64,000 nt of DNA from the NCBI GenBank assembly GCA_022605955.1, contig JAKCOZ010000241.1, positions 62,001 to 126,000 of the forward strand. The letters run 5' to 3'. Shown here piece by piece: positions 25,244 to 37,716 of this stretch (position 1 is its first letter; each line of letters begins with the position of its first letter). Both the position numbers and the translations under genes were made by a program. The DNA comes from Rallus limicola (taxonomy: Eukaryota > Chordata > Aves > Gruiformes > Rallidae). The notes under the pieces are model-generated. The model was given only the letters and a program-made list of their open reading frames with translations. It made no database searches and was not told the origin of the DNA.

Positions 25244-26431
25244 ATGCCTTTCATGCCTAGCTTCTTTACTTTGGGAGTTATTGCTGGACGTTTAGCATGT
25301 TTTGAACTGCAGTCTGCTAGGGCCGAGAAAAGCACCGTAGGAGCTTCCAGGCATGTTCCCTCTTTCCAGGCAAAGGAAAAGGCTGAGAGCCAAAGTGACA
25401 GGGTCTGCTTGTGTGTCCTGTTAGGAGGTTTCAGACAAGCTATGCCTTTCATGCCTAGCTTCTTTACTTTGGGAGTTATTGCTGGACGTTTAGCATGTTT
25501 TGAACTGCAGTCTGCTAGGGCCGAGAAAAGCACCGTAGGAGGTTCCAGGCATGTTCCCTCTTTCCAGGCAAAGGAAAAGGCTGAGAGCCAAAGTGACAGG
25601 GTCTGCTTGTGTGTCCTGTTAGGAGGTTTCAGACAAGCTATGCCTTTCAATCCTAGCTTCTTTACTTTGGGAGTTATTGCTGGACGTTTAGCATGTTTTG
25701 AACTGCAGTCTGCTAGGGCCGAGAAAAGCACCGTAGGAGGTTCCAGGCATGTTCCCTCTTTCCAGGCAAAGGAAAAGGCTGAGAGCCAAAGTGACAGGGT
25801 CTGCTTGTGTGTCCTGTTATAAGGTTTCAGACAAGCTATGCCTTTCATGCCTAGCTTCTTTACTTTGGGAGTTATTGCTGGACGTTTAGCATGTTTTGAA
25901 CTGCAGTCTGCTAGGGCCGAGAAAAGCACCGTAGGAGGTTCCAGGCATGTTCCCTCTTTCCAGGCAAAGGAAAAGGCTGAGAGCCAAAGTGACAGGGTCA
26001 GCTTGTGTGTCCTGTTAGGAGGTTTCAGACAAGCTATGCCTTTCATGCCTAGCTTCTTTACTTTGGGAGTTATTGCTGGACGTTTAGCATGTTTTGAACT
26101 GCAGTCTGCTAGGGCCGAGAAAAGCACTTTTATAGGTAGCAGGTATGTTCCTTCTTTCCAGGCAAAGGAAAAGCCTGAGAGCCAAAGTGACAGGGTCTGC
26201 TTGTGTGTCCTGTTAGGAGGTTTCAGACAAGCTATGCCTTTCATGCCTAGCTTCTTTACTTTGGGAGTTATTGCTGGACGTTTAGCATGTTTTGAACTGC
26301 AGTCTGCTAGGGCCGAGAAAAGCACCGTAGGAGGTTCCAGGCATGTTCCCTCTTTCCAGGCAAAGGAAAAGGCTGAGAGCCAAAGTGACAGGGTCTGCTT
26401 GTGTGTCCTGTTAGGAGGTTTCAGACAAGCT
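24254..26431 (+). repeat. Block X, copy 1: R-to-S junction (11 monomers)
   Basis: This run spans the end of R copy 3 and the start of super-block S. It matches 58307-60484 at an offset of 34053 bp (172 monomers minus the three deleted bases). Shared order is the GCCAATGTGAC monomer, a TAA-bearing monomer, GTAGATGG, FIGSRY, two ordinary monomers, an AT-type TAA-bearing monomer, GGTCAGC, then a FIGSRY monomer with AAAGCCTGAG (near 26171). Monomers 25244-25837 belong only to this linking stretch. Confidence 0.82.
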
Positions 26432-29400
26432 ATGCCTTTCAGTCCTAGCTTCTTTACTTTGGGAGTTATTGCTGGACGTTTAGCATGTTTTGAACTGCAG
26501 TCTGCTAGGGCCGAGAAAAGCACCGTAGGAGGTTCCAGGCATGTTCCCTCTTTCCAGGCAAAGGAAAAGGCTGAGAGCCAAAGTGACAGGGTCAGCTTGT
26601 GTGTCCTGTTAGGAGGTTTCAGACAAGCTATGCCTTTCAGTCCTAGCTTCTTTACTTTGGGAGTTATTGCTGGACGTTTAGCATGTTTTGAACTGCAGTC
26701 TGCTAGGGCCGAGAAAAGCACCGTAGGAGGTTCCAGGCATGTTCCCTCTTTCCAGGCAAAGGAAAAGGCTGAGAGCCAAAGTGACAGGGTCTGCTTGTGT
26801 GTCCTGTTAGGAGGTTTCAGACAAGCTATGCCTTTCAGTCCTAGCTTCTTTACTTTGGGAGTTATTGCTGGACGTTTAGCATGTTTTGAACTGCAGTCTG
26901 CTAGGGCCGAGAAAAGCACCGTAGGAGGTTCCAGGCATGTTCCCTCTTTCCAGGCAAAGGAAAAGGCTGAGAGCCAAAGTGACAGAGTCTGCTTGTGTGT
27001 CCTGTTAGGAGGTTTCAGACAAGCTATGCCTTTCATGCCTAGCTTCTTTACTTTGGGAGTTATTGCTGGACGTTTAGCATGTTTTGAACTGCAGTCTGCT
27101 AGGGCCGAGAAAAGCACCGTAGGAGGTTCCAGGCATGTTCCCTCTTTCCAGGCAAAGGAAAAGGCTGAGAGCCAAAGTGACAGGGTCTGCTTGTGTGTCC
27201 TGTTAGGAGGTTTCAGACAAGCTATGCCTTTCATGCCTAGCTTCTTTACTTTGGGAGTTATTGCTGGACGTTTAGCATGTTTTGAACTGCAGTCTGCTAG
27301 GGCCGAGAAAAGCACCGTAGGAGCTTCCAGGCATGTTCCCTCTTTCCAGGCAAAGGAAAAGGCTGAGAGCCAAAGTGACAGGGTCTGCTTGTGTGTCCTG
27401 TTAGGAGGTTTCAGACAAGCTATGCCTTTCAATCCTAGCTTCTTTACTTTGGGAGTTATTGCTGGACGTTTAGCATGTTTTGAACTGCAGTCTGCTAGGG
27501 CCGAGAAAAGCACCGTAGGAGGTTCCAGGCATGTTCCCTCTTTCCAGGCAAAGGAAAAGGCTGAGAGCCAAAGTGACAGGGTCTGCTTGTGTGTCCTGTT
27601 AGGAGGTTTCAGGCAAGCTATGCCTTTCAATCCTAGCTTCTTTACTTTGGGAGTTATTGCTGGACGTTTAGCATGTTTTGAACTGCAGTCTGCTAGGGCC
27701 GAGAAAAGCACCGTAGGAGGTTCCAGGCATGTTCCCTCTTTCCAGGCAAAGGAAAAGGCTGAGAGCCAAAGTGACAGGGTCTGCTTGTGTGTCCTGTTAG
27801 GAGGTTTCAGACAAGCTATGCCTTTCATGCCTAGCTTCTTTACTTTGGGAGTTATTGCTGGACGTTTAGCATGTTTTGAACTGCAGTCTGCTAGGGCCGA
27901 GAAAAGCACCGTAGGAGCTTCCAGGCATGTTCCCTCTTTCCAGGCAAAGGAAAAGGCTGAGAGCCAAAGTGACAGGGTCTGCTTGTGTGTCCTGTTAGGA
28001 GGTTTCAGACAAGCTATGCCTTTCATGCCTAGCTTCTTTACTTTGGGAGTTATTGCTGGACGTTTAGCATGTTTTGAACTGCAGTCTGCTAGGGCCGAGA
28101 AAAGCACCGTAGAAGCTTCCAGGCATGTTCCCTCTTTCCAGGCAAAGGAAAAGGCTGAGAGCCAAAGTGACAGAGTCTGCTTGTGTGTCCTGTTAGGAGG
28201 TTTCAGACAAGCTATGCCTTTCATGCCTAGCTTCTTTACTTTGGGAGTTATTGCTGGACGTTTAGCATGTTTTGAACTGCAGTCTGCTAGGGCCGAGAAA
28301 AGCACCGTAGGAGGTTCCAGGCATGTTCCCTCTTTCCAGGCAAAGGAAAAGGCTGAGAGCCAAAGTGACAGGGTCTGCTTGTGTGTCCTGTTAGGAGGTT
28401 TCAGACAAGCTATGCCTTTCATGCCTAGCTTCTTTACTTTGGGAGTTATTGCTGGACGTTTAGCATGTTTTGAACTGCAGTCTGCTAGGGCCGAGAAAAG
28501 CACTGTAGGAGGTTCCAGGCATGTTCCCTCTTTCCAGGCAAAGGAAAAGGCTGAGAGCCAAAGTGACAGGTCTGCTTGTGTGTCCTGTTAGGAGGTTTCA
28601 GACAAGCTATGCCTTTCAATCCTAGCTTCTTTACTTTGGGAGTTATTGCTGGACGTTTAGCATGTTTTGAACTGCAGTCTGCCAGGGCCGAGAAAAGCAC
28701 CGTAGGAGGTTCCAGGCATGTTCCCTCTTTCCAGGCAAAGGAAAAGGCTGAGAGCCAAAGTGACAGAGTCTGCTTGTGTGTCCTGTTAGGAGGTTTCAGA
28801 CAAGCTATGCCTTTCATGCCTAGCTTCTTTACTTTGGGAGTTATTGCTGGACGTTTAGCATGTTTTGAACTGCAGTCTGCTAGGGCCGAGAAAAGCACCG
28901 TAGGAGGTTCCAGGCATGTTCCCTCTTTCCAGGCAAAGGAAAAGGCTGAGAGCCAAAGTGACAGGGTCTGCTTGTGTGTCCTGTTAGGAGGTTTCAGACA
29001 AGCTATGCCTTTCATGCCTAGCTTCTTTACTTTGGGAGTTATTGCTGGACGTTTAGCATGTTTTGAACTGCAGTCTGCTAGGGCCGAGAAAAGCACCGTA
29101 GGAGGTTCCAGGCATGTTCCCTCTTTCCAGGCAAAGGAAAAGGCTGAGAGCCAAAGTGACAGGGTCTGCTTGTGTGTCCTGTTAGGAGGTTTCAGACAAG
29201 CTATGCCTTTCATGCCTAGCTTCTTTACTTTGGGAGTTATTGCTGGACGTTTAGCATGTTTTGAACTGCAGTCTGCTAGGGCCGAGAAAAGCACCGTAGG
29301 AGGTTCCAGGCATGTTCCCTCTTTCCAGGCAAAGGAAAAGGCTGAGAGCCAAAGTGACAGGGTCTGCTTGTGTGTCCTGTTAGGAGGTTTCAGACAAGCT

Positions 29401-31974
29401 ATGCCTTTCAGTCCTAGCTTCTTTACTTTGGGAGTTATTGCTGGACGTTTAGCATGTTTTGAACTGCAGTCTGCTAGGGCCGAGAAAAGCACCGTAGGAG
29501 GTTCCAGGCATGTTCCCTCTTTCCAGGCAAAGGAAAAGGCTGAGAGCCAAAGTGACAGGGTCAGCTTGTGTGTCCTGTTAGGAGGTTTCAGACAAGCTAT
29601 GCCTTTCAGTCCTGGCTTCTTTACTTTGGGAGTTATTGCTGGACGTTTAGCATGTTTTGAACTGCAGTCTGCTAGGGCCGAGAAAAGCACCGTAGGAGGT
29701 TCCAGGCATGTTCCCTCTTTCCAGGCAAAGGAAAAGGCTGAGAGCCAAAGTGACAGGGTCTGCTTGTGTGTCCTGTTAGGAGGTTTCAGACAAGCTATGC
29801 CTTTCATGCCTAGCTTCTTTACTTTGGGAGTTATTGCTGGACGTTTAGCATGTTTTGAACTGCAGTCTGCTAGGGCCGAGAAAAGCACTTTTATAGGTAG
29901 CAGGTATGTTCCTTCTTTCCAGGCAAAGGTAAAGGCTGAGAGCCAAAGTGACAGGGTCTGCTTGTGTGTCCTGTTAGGAGGTTTCAGACAAGCTATGCCT
30001 TTCATGCCTAGCTTCTTTACTTTGGGAGTTATTGCTGGACGTTTAGCATGTTTTGAACTGCAGTCTGCTAGGGCCGAGAAAAGCACTGTAGGAGGTTCCA
30101 GGCATGTTCCCTCTTTCCAGGCAAAGGAAAAGGCTGAGAGCCAAAGTGACAGGGTCTGCTTGTGTGTCCTGTTAGGAGGTTTCAGACAAGCTATGCCTTT
30201 CAATCCTAGCTTCTTTACTTTGGGAGTTATTGCTGGACGTTTAGCATGTTTTGAACTGCAGTCTGCTAGGGCCGAGAAAAGCACCGTAGGAGGTTCCAGG
30301 CATGTTCCCTCTTTCCAGGCAAAGGAAAAGGCTGAGAGCCAAAGTGACAGGGTCTGCTTGTGTGTCCTGTTAGGAGGTTTCAGACAAGCTATGCCTTTCA
30401 GTCCTAGCTTCTTTACTTTGGGAGTTATTGCTGGACGTTTAGCATGTTTTGAACTGCAGTCTGCTAGGGCCGAGAAAAGCACTGTAGGAGGTAGCAGGTA
30501 TGTTCCTTCTTTCCAGGCAAAGGAAAAGGCTGAGAGCCAAAGTGACAGGGTCTGCTTGTGTGTCCTGTTAGGAGGTTTCAGACAAGCTATGCCTTTCAGT
30601 CCTAGCTTCTTTACTTTGGGAGTTATTGCTGGACATTTAGCATGTTTTGAACTGCAGTCTGCTAGGGCCGAGAAAAGCACCGTAGGAGCTTCCAGGCATG
30701 TTCCTTCTTTCCAGGCAAAGGAAAAGGCTGAGAGCCAAAGTGACAGGGTCTGCTTGTGTGTCCTGTTAGGAGGTTTCAGACAAGCTATGCCTTTCATGCC
30801 TAGCTTCTTTACTTTGGGAGTTATTGCTGGACGTTTAGCATGTTTTGAACTGCAGTCTGCTAGGGCCGAGAAAAGCACCGTAGGAGGTTCCAGGCATGTT
30901 CCCTCTTTCCAGGCAAAGGAAAAGGCTGAGAGCCAAAGTGACAGGGTCTGCTTGTGTGTCCTGTTATAAGGTTTCAGACAAGCTATGCCTTTCATGCCTA
31001 GCTTCTTTACTTTGGGAGTTATTGCTGGACGTTTAGCATGTTTTGAACTGCAGTCTGCTAGGGCCGAGAAAAGCACTGTAGGAGGTAGCAGGTATGTTCC
31101 TTCTTTCCAGGCAAAGGAAAAGGCTGAGAGCCAAAGTGACAGGGTCTGCTTGTGTGTCCTGTTAGGAGGTTTCAGACAAGCTATGCCTTTCATGCCTAGC
31201 TTCTTTACTTTGGGAGTTATTGCTGGACGTTTAGCATGTTTTGAACTGCAGTCTGCTAGGGCCGAGAAAAGCACCGTAGGAGGTTCCAGGCATGTTCCCT
31301 CTTTCCAGGCAAAGGAAAAGGCTGAGAGCCAAAGTGACAGGGTCTGCTTGTGTGTCCTGTTAGGAGGTTTCAGACAAGCTATGCCTTTCAGTCCTAGCTT
31401 CTTTACTTTGGGAGTTATTGCTGGACGTTTAGCATGTTTTGAACTGCAGTCTGCTAGGGCCGAGAAAAGCACCGTAGGAGCTTCCAGGCATGTTCCCTCT
31501 TTCCAGGCAAAGGAAAAGGCTGAGAGCCAAAGTGACAGGGTCTGCTTGTGTGTCCTGTTAGGAGGTTTCAGACAAGCTATGCCTTTCATGCCTAGCTTCT
31601 TTACTTTGGGAGTTATTGCTGGACGTTTAGCATGTTTTGAACTGCAGTCTGCTAGGGCCGAGAAAAGCACCGTAGGAGGTTCCAGGCATGTTCCCTCTTT
31701 CCAGGCAAAGGAAAAGGCTGAGAGCCAAAGTGACAGGGTCTGCTTGTGTGTCCTGTTAGGAGGTTTCAGACAAGCTATGCCTTTCAATCCTAGCTTCTTT
31801 ACTTTGGGAGTTATTGCTGGACGTTTAGCATGTTTTGAACTGCAGTCTGCTAGGGCCGAGAAAAGCACCGTAGGAGGTTCCAGGCATGTTCCCTCTTTCC
31901 AGGCAAAGGAAAAGGCTGAGAGCCAAAGTGACAGGGTCAGCTTGTGTGTCCTGTTAGGAGGTTTCAGACAAGCT
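25838..31974 (+). repeat. Super-block S, copy 1 (about 31 monomers)
   Basis: Matches 42270-48406 at an offset of 16432 bp (83 monomers minus two deleted bases). Shared private marks are AAAGCCTGAG near 26171, TTTCAGGCAAG near 27608, GTAGAAGCTTCC near 28110, the 1-bp deletion in GACAGGTCTGC at 28569, TCTGCCAGGGCC near 28679, TCCTGGCTTC near 29612 and AAAGGTAAAGG near 29926. Differences seen are the GT/TG dinucleotide in the first monomer and CACCGTAGG at 30680 where copy 2 has CACTGTAGG. No gene is supported. Confidence 0.9.
28569..28570 (+). other. 1-bp deletion in monomer (GGG to GG), S copy 1
   Basis: The usual GACAGGGTCTGC is GACAGGTCTGC here. It shifts the 198-bp register by one base and closes the sense and antisense open frames that run through the array. 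The identical deletion is present at 45001, at the matching place in S copy 2, so it arose before the duplication. Confidence 0.95.
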
Positions 31975-32568
31975 ATGCCTTTCATGCCTAGCTTCTTTAC
32001 TTTGGGAGTTATTGCTGGACGTTTAGCATGTTTTGAACTGCAGTCTGCTAGGGCCGAGAAAAGCACTTTTATAGGTAGCAGGTATGTTCCTTCTTTCCAG
32101 GCAAAGGAAAAGCCTGAGAGCCAAAGTGACAGGGTCTGCTTGTGTGTCCTGTTAGGAGGTTTTAGACAAGCTATGCCTTTCAGGCCTAGCTTCTTTACTT
32201 TGGGAGTTATTGCTGGACGTTTAGCATGTTTTGAACTGCAGTCTGCTAGGGCCGAGAAAAGCACCGTAGGAGCTTCCAGGCATGTTCCCTCTTTCCAGGC
32301 AAAGGAAAAGGCTGAGAGCCAAAGTGACAGGGTCAGCTTGTGTGTCCTGTTAGGAGGTTTCAGACAAGCTATGCCTTTCATGCCTAGCTTCTTTACTTTG
32401 GGAGTTATTGCTGGACGTTTAGCATGTTTTGAACTGCAGTCTGCTAGGGCCGAGAAAAGCACTTTTATAGGTAGCAGGTATGTTCCTTCTTTCCAGGCAA
32501 AGGAAAAGCCTGAGAGCCAAAGTGACAGGGTCTGCTTGTGTGTCCTGTTAGGAGGTTTCAGACAAGCT
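30391..32568 (+). repeat. Block U, copy 1 (11 monomers)
   Basis: Eleven monomers are repeated at 33163-35340, 2772 bp (14 monomers) later. The order is GGSRY, a GGACATTT monomer of GASRH type, a TAA-bearing monomer (TAA at 30967-30969), GGSRY, TG, GT-GASRH, TG, AT with GGTCAGC, FIGSRY with AAAGCCTGAG, a GG-dinucleotide monomer (TTTCAGGCCT) with GGTTTTAGAC, and FIGSRY again. Super-block copy 2 (47-48.6 kb) lacks this internal duplication. Confidence 0.86.
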
Positions 32569-32766
32569 ATGCCTTTCAATCCTAGCTTCTTTACTTTGGG
32601 AGTTATTGCTGGACGTTTAGCATGTTTTGAACTGCAGTCTGCTAGGGCCGAGAAAAGCACCGTAGGAGGTTCCAGGCATGTTCCCTCTTTCCAGGCAAAG
32701 GAAAAGGCTGAGAGCCAAAGTGACAGGGTCTGCTTGTGTGTCCTGTTAGGAGGTTTCAGACAAGCT

Positions 32767-33558
32767 ATGCCTTTCAGTCCTAGCTTCTTTACTTTGGGAG
32801 TTATTGCTGGACGTTTAGCATGTTTTGAACTGCAGTCTGCTAGGGCCGAGAAAAGCACTGTAGGAGGTAGCAGGTATGTTCCTTCTTTCCAGGCAAAGGA
32901 AAAGGCTGAGAGCCAAAGTGACAGGGTCTGCTTGTGTGTCCTGTTAGGAGGTTTCAGACAAGCTATGCCTTTCAGTCCTAGCTTCTTTACTTTGGGAGTT
33001 ATTGCTGGACATTTAGCATGTTTTGAACTGCAGTCTGCTAGGGCCGAGAAAAGCACCGTAGGAGGTTCCAGGCATGTTCCCTCTTTCCAGGCAAAGGAAA
33101 AGGCTGAGAGCCAAAGTGACAGGGTCTGCTTGTGTGTCCTGTTAGGAGGTTTCAGACAAGCTATGCCTTTCAGTCCTAGCTTCTTTACTTTGGGAGTTAT
33201 TGCTGGACGTTTAGCATGTTTTGAACTGCAGTCTGCTAGGGCCGAGAAAAGCACTGTAGGAGGTAGCAGGTATGTTCCTTCTTTCCAGGCAAAGGAAAAG
33301 GCTGAGAGCCAAAGTGACAGGGTCTGCTTGTGTGTCCTGTTAGGAGGTTTCAGACAAGCTATGCCTTTCAGTCCTAGCTTCTTTACTTTGGGAGTTATTG
33401 CTGGACATTTAGCATGTTTTGAACTGCAGTCTGCTAGGGCCGAGAAAAGCACCGTAGGAGCTTCCAGGCATGTTCCTTCTTTCCAGGCAAAGGAAAAGGC
33501 TGAGAGCCAAAGTGACAGGGTCTGCTTGTGTGTCCTGTTAGGAGGTTTCAGACAAGCT
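32767..33558 (+). repeat. Two tandem copies of a 2-monomer (396-bp) unit
   Basis: A GGSRY monomer followed by a GGACATTT monomer occurs twice in a row (32767 and 33163). The second elements differ only in the GASRH versus GGSRH type of the variable block. The single form is seen at 30391-30786 and near 46823-47218, so this is a local dimer expansion. Confidence 0.8.
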
Positions 33559-35340
33559 ATGCCTTTCATGCCTAGCTTCTTTACTTTGGGAGTTATTGCT
33601 GGACGTTTAGCATGTTTTGAACTGCAGTCTGCTAGGGCCGAGAAAAGCACCGTAGGAGGTTCCAGGCATGTTCCCTCTTTCCAGGCAAAGGAAAAGGCTG
33701 AGAGCCAAAGTGACAGGGTCTGCTTGTGTGTCCTGTTATAAGGTTTCAGACAAGCTATGCCTTTCATGCCTAGCTTCTTTACTTTGGGAGTTATTGCTGG
33801 ACGTTTAGCATGTTTTGAACTGCAGTCTGCTAGGGCCGAGAAAAGCACTGTAGGAGGTAGCAGGTATGTTCCTTCTTTCCAGGCAAAGGAAAAGGCTGAG
33901 AGCCAAAGTGACAGGGTCTGCTTGTGTGTCCTGTTAGGAGGTTTCAGACAAGCTATGCCTTTCATGCCTAGCTTCTTTACTTTGGGAGTTATTGCTGGAC
34001 GTTTAGCATGTTTTGAACTGCAGTCTGCTAGGGCCGAGAAAAGCACCGTAGGAGGTTCCAGGCATGTTCCCTCTTTCCAGGCAAAGGAAAAGGCTGAGAG
34101 CCAAAGTGACAGGGTCTGCTTGTGTGTCCTGTTAGGAGGTTTCAGACAAGCTATGCCTTTCAGTCCTAGCTTCTTTACTTTGGGAGTTATTGCTGGACGT
34201 TTAGCATGTTTTGAACTGCAGTCTGCTAGGGCCGAGAAAAGCACCGTAGGAGCTTCCAGGCATGTTCCCTCTTTCCAGGCAAAGGAAAAGGCTGAGAGCC
34301 AAAGTGACAGGGTCTGCTTGTGTGTCCTGTTAGGAGGTTTCAGACAAGCTATGCCTTTCATGCCTAGCTTCTTTACTTTGGGAGTTATTGCTGGACGTTT
34401 AGCATGTTTTGAACTGCAGTCTGCTAGGGCCGAGAAAAGCACCGTAGGAGGTTCCAGGCATGTTCCCTCTTTCCAGGCAAAGGAAAAGGCTGAGAGCCAA
34501 AGTGACAGGGTCTGCTTGTGTGTCCTGTTAGGAGGTTTCAGACAAGCTATGCCTTTCAATCCTAGCTTCTTTACTTTGGGAGTTATTGCTGGACGTTTAG
34601 CATGTTTTGAACTGCAGTCTGCTAGGGCCGAGAAAAGCACCGTAGGAGGTTCCAGGCATGTTCCCTCTTTCCAGGCAAAGGAAAAGGCTGAGAGCCAAAG
34701 TGACAGGGTCAGCTTGTGTGTCCTGTTAGGAGGTTTCAGACAAGCTATGCCTTTCATGCCTAGCTTCTTTACTTTGGGAGTTATTGCTGGACGTTTAGCA
34801 TGTTTTGAACTGCAGTCTGCTAGGGCCGAGAAAAGCACTTTTATAGGTAGCAGGTATGTTCCTTCTTTCCAGGCAAAGGAAAAGCCTGAGAGCCAAAGTG
34901 ACAGGGTCTGCTTGTGTGTCCTGTTAGGAGGTTTTAGACAAGCTATGCCTTTCAGGCCTAGCTTCTTTACTTTGGGAGTTATTGCTGGACGTTTAGCATG
35001 TTTTGAACTGCAGTCTGCTAGGGCCGAGAAAAGCACCGTAGGAGCTTCCAGGCATGTTCCCTCTTTCCAGGCAAAGGAAAAGGCTGAGAGCCAAAGTGAC
35101 AGGGTCAGCTTGTGTGTCCTGTTAGGAGGTTTCAGACAAGCTATGCCTTTCATGCCTAGCTTCTTTACTTTGGGAGTTATTGCTGGACGTTTAGCATGTT
35201 TTGAACTGCAGTCTGCTAGGGCCGAGAAAAGCACTTTTATAGGTAGCAGGTATGTTCCTTCTTTCCAGGCAAAGGAAAAGCCTGAGAGCCAAAGTGACAG
35301 GGTCTGCTTGTGTGTCCTGTTAGGAGGTTTTAGACAAGCT
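33163..35340 (+). repeat. Block U, copy 2 (11 monomers)
   Basis: Second copy of 30391-32568, with the TAA-bearing monomer (TAA at 33739-33741), the AAAGCCTGAG monomers and the rare TTTCAGGCCT monomer near 34950. It joins directly to super-block T at 35143, where a further FIGSRY plus TTTCAGGCCT pair follows (near 35221-35360). Confidence 0.86.
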
Positions 35341-37716
35341 ATGCCTTTCAGGCCTAGCTTCTTTACTTTGGGAGTTATTGCTGGACGTTTAGCATGTTTT
35401 GAACTGCAGTCTGCTAGGGCCGAGAAAAGCACCGTAGGAGCTTCCAGGCATGTTCCCTCTTTCCAGGCAAAGGAAAAGGCTGAGAGCCAAAGTGACAGGG
35501 TCTGCTTGTGTGTCCTGTTAGGAGGTTTCAGACAAGCTATGCCTTTCATGCCTAGCTTCTTTACTTTGGGAGTTATTGCTGGACGTTTAGCATGTTTTGA
35601 ACTGCAGTCTGCTAGGGCCGAGAAAAGCACCGTAGGAGGTTCCAGGCATGTTCCCTCTTTCCAGGCAAAGGAAAAGGCTGAGAGCCAAAGTGACAGGGTC
35701 TGCTTGTGTGTCCTGTTAGGAGGTTTTAGACAAGCTATGCCTTTCATGCCTAGCTTCTTTACTTTGGGAGTTATTGCTGGACGTTTAGCATGTTTTGAAC
35801 TGCAGTCTGCTAGGGCCGAGAAAAGCACCGTAGGAGCTTCCAGGCATGTTCCCTCTTTCCAGGCAAAGGAAAAGGCTGAGAGCCAAAGTGACAGGGTCTG
35901 CTTGTGTGTCCTGTTAGGAGGTTTCAGACAAGCTATGCCTTTCAATCCTAGCTTCTTTACTTTGGGAGTTATTGCTGGACGTTTAGCATGTTTTGAACTG
36001 CAGTCTGCTAGGGCCGAGAAAAGCACCGTAGGAGGTTCCAGGCATGTTCCCTCTTTCCAGGCAAAGGAAAAGGCTGAGAGCCAAAGTGACAGGGTCAGCT
36101 TGTGTGTCCTGTTAGGAGGTTTCAGACAAGCTATGCCTTTCAGTCCTAGCTTCTTTACTTTGGGAGTTATTGCTGGACGTTTAGCATGTTTTGAACTGCA
36201 GTCTGCTAGGGCCGAGAAAAGCACCGTAGGAGGTAGCAGGTATGTTCCTTCTTTCCAGGCAAAGGAAAAGGCTGAGAGCCAAAGTGACAGGGTCTGCTTG
36301 TGTGTCCTGTTAGGAGGTTTCAGACAAGCTATGCCTTTCAGTCCTAGCTTCTTTACTTTGGGAGTTATTGCTGGACGTTTAGCATGTTTTGAACTGCAGT
36401 CTGCTAGGGCCGAGAAAAGCACCGTAGGAGGTTCCAGGCATGTTCCCTCTTTCCAGGCAAAGGAAAAGGCTGAGAGCCAAAGTGACAGGGTCTGCTTGTG
36501 TGTCCTGTTAGGAGGTTTCAGACAAGCTATGCCTTTCATGCCTAGCTTCTTTACTTTGGGAGTTATTGCTGGACGTTTAGCATGTTTTGAACTGCAGTCT
36601 GCTAGGGCCGAGAAAAGCACCGTAGGAGGTTCCAGGCATGTTCCCTCTTTCCAGGCAAAGGAAAAGGCTGAGAGCCAAAGTGACAGGGTCTGCTTGTGTG
36701 TCCTGTTAGGAGGTTTCAGACAAGCTATGCCTTTCATGCCTAGCTTCTTTACTTTGGGAGTTATTGCTGGACGTTTAGCATGTTTTGAACTGCAGTCTGC
36801 TAGGGCCGAGAAAAGCACCGTAGGAGGTTCCAGGCATGTTCCCTCTTTCCAGGCAAAGGAAAAGGCTGAGAGCCAAAGTGACAGGGTCTGCTTGTGTGTC
36901 CTGTTAGGAGGTTTTAGACAAGCTATGCCTTTCATGCCTAGCTTCTTTACTTTAGGAGTTATTGCTGGACGTTTAGCATGTTTTGAACTGCAGTCTGCTA
37001 GGGCCGAGAAAAGCACCGTAGGAGGTTCCAGGCATGTTCCCTCTTTCCAGGCAAAGGAAAAGGCTGAGAGCCAAAGTGACAGGGTCAGCTTGTGTGTCCT
37101 GTTAGGAGGTTTCAGACAAGCTATGCCTTTCAGTCCTAGCTTCTTTACTTTGGGAGTTATTGCTGGTTGTTTAGCATGTTTTGAACTGCAGTCTGCTAGG
37201 GCCGAGAAAAGCACTTTTATAGGTAGCAGGTATGTTCCTTCTTTCCAGGCAAAGGAAAAGGCTGAGAGCCAAAGTGACAGGGTCTGCTTGTGTGTCCTGT
37301 TAGGAGGTTTCAGACAAGCTATGCCTTTCAGTCCTAGCTTCTTTACTTTGGGAGTTATTGCTGGACGTTTAGCATGTTTTGAACTGCAGTCTGCTAGGGC
37401 CGAGAAAAGCACTGTAGGAGGTAGCAGGTATGTTCCTTCTTTCCAGGCAAAGGAAAAGGCTGAGAGCCAAAGTGACAGAGTCTGCTTGTGTGTCCTGTTA
37501 GGAGGTTTCGAACAAGCTATGCCTTTCATGCCTAGCTTCTTTACTTTGGGAGTTATTGCTGGACGTTTAGCATGTTTTGAACTGCAGTCTGCTAGGGCCG
37601 AGAAAAGCACCGTAGGAGGTTCCAGGCATGTTCCCTCTTTCCAGGCAAAGGAAAAGGCTGAGAGCCAAAGTGACAGGGTCTGCTTGTGTGTCCTGTTAGG
37701 AGGTTTTAGACAAGCT

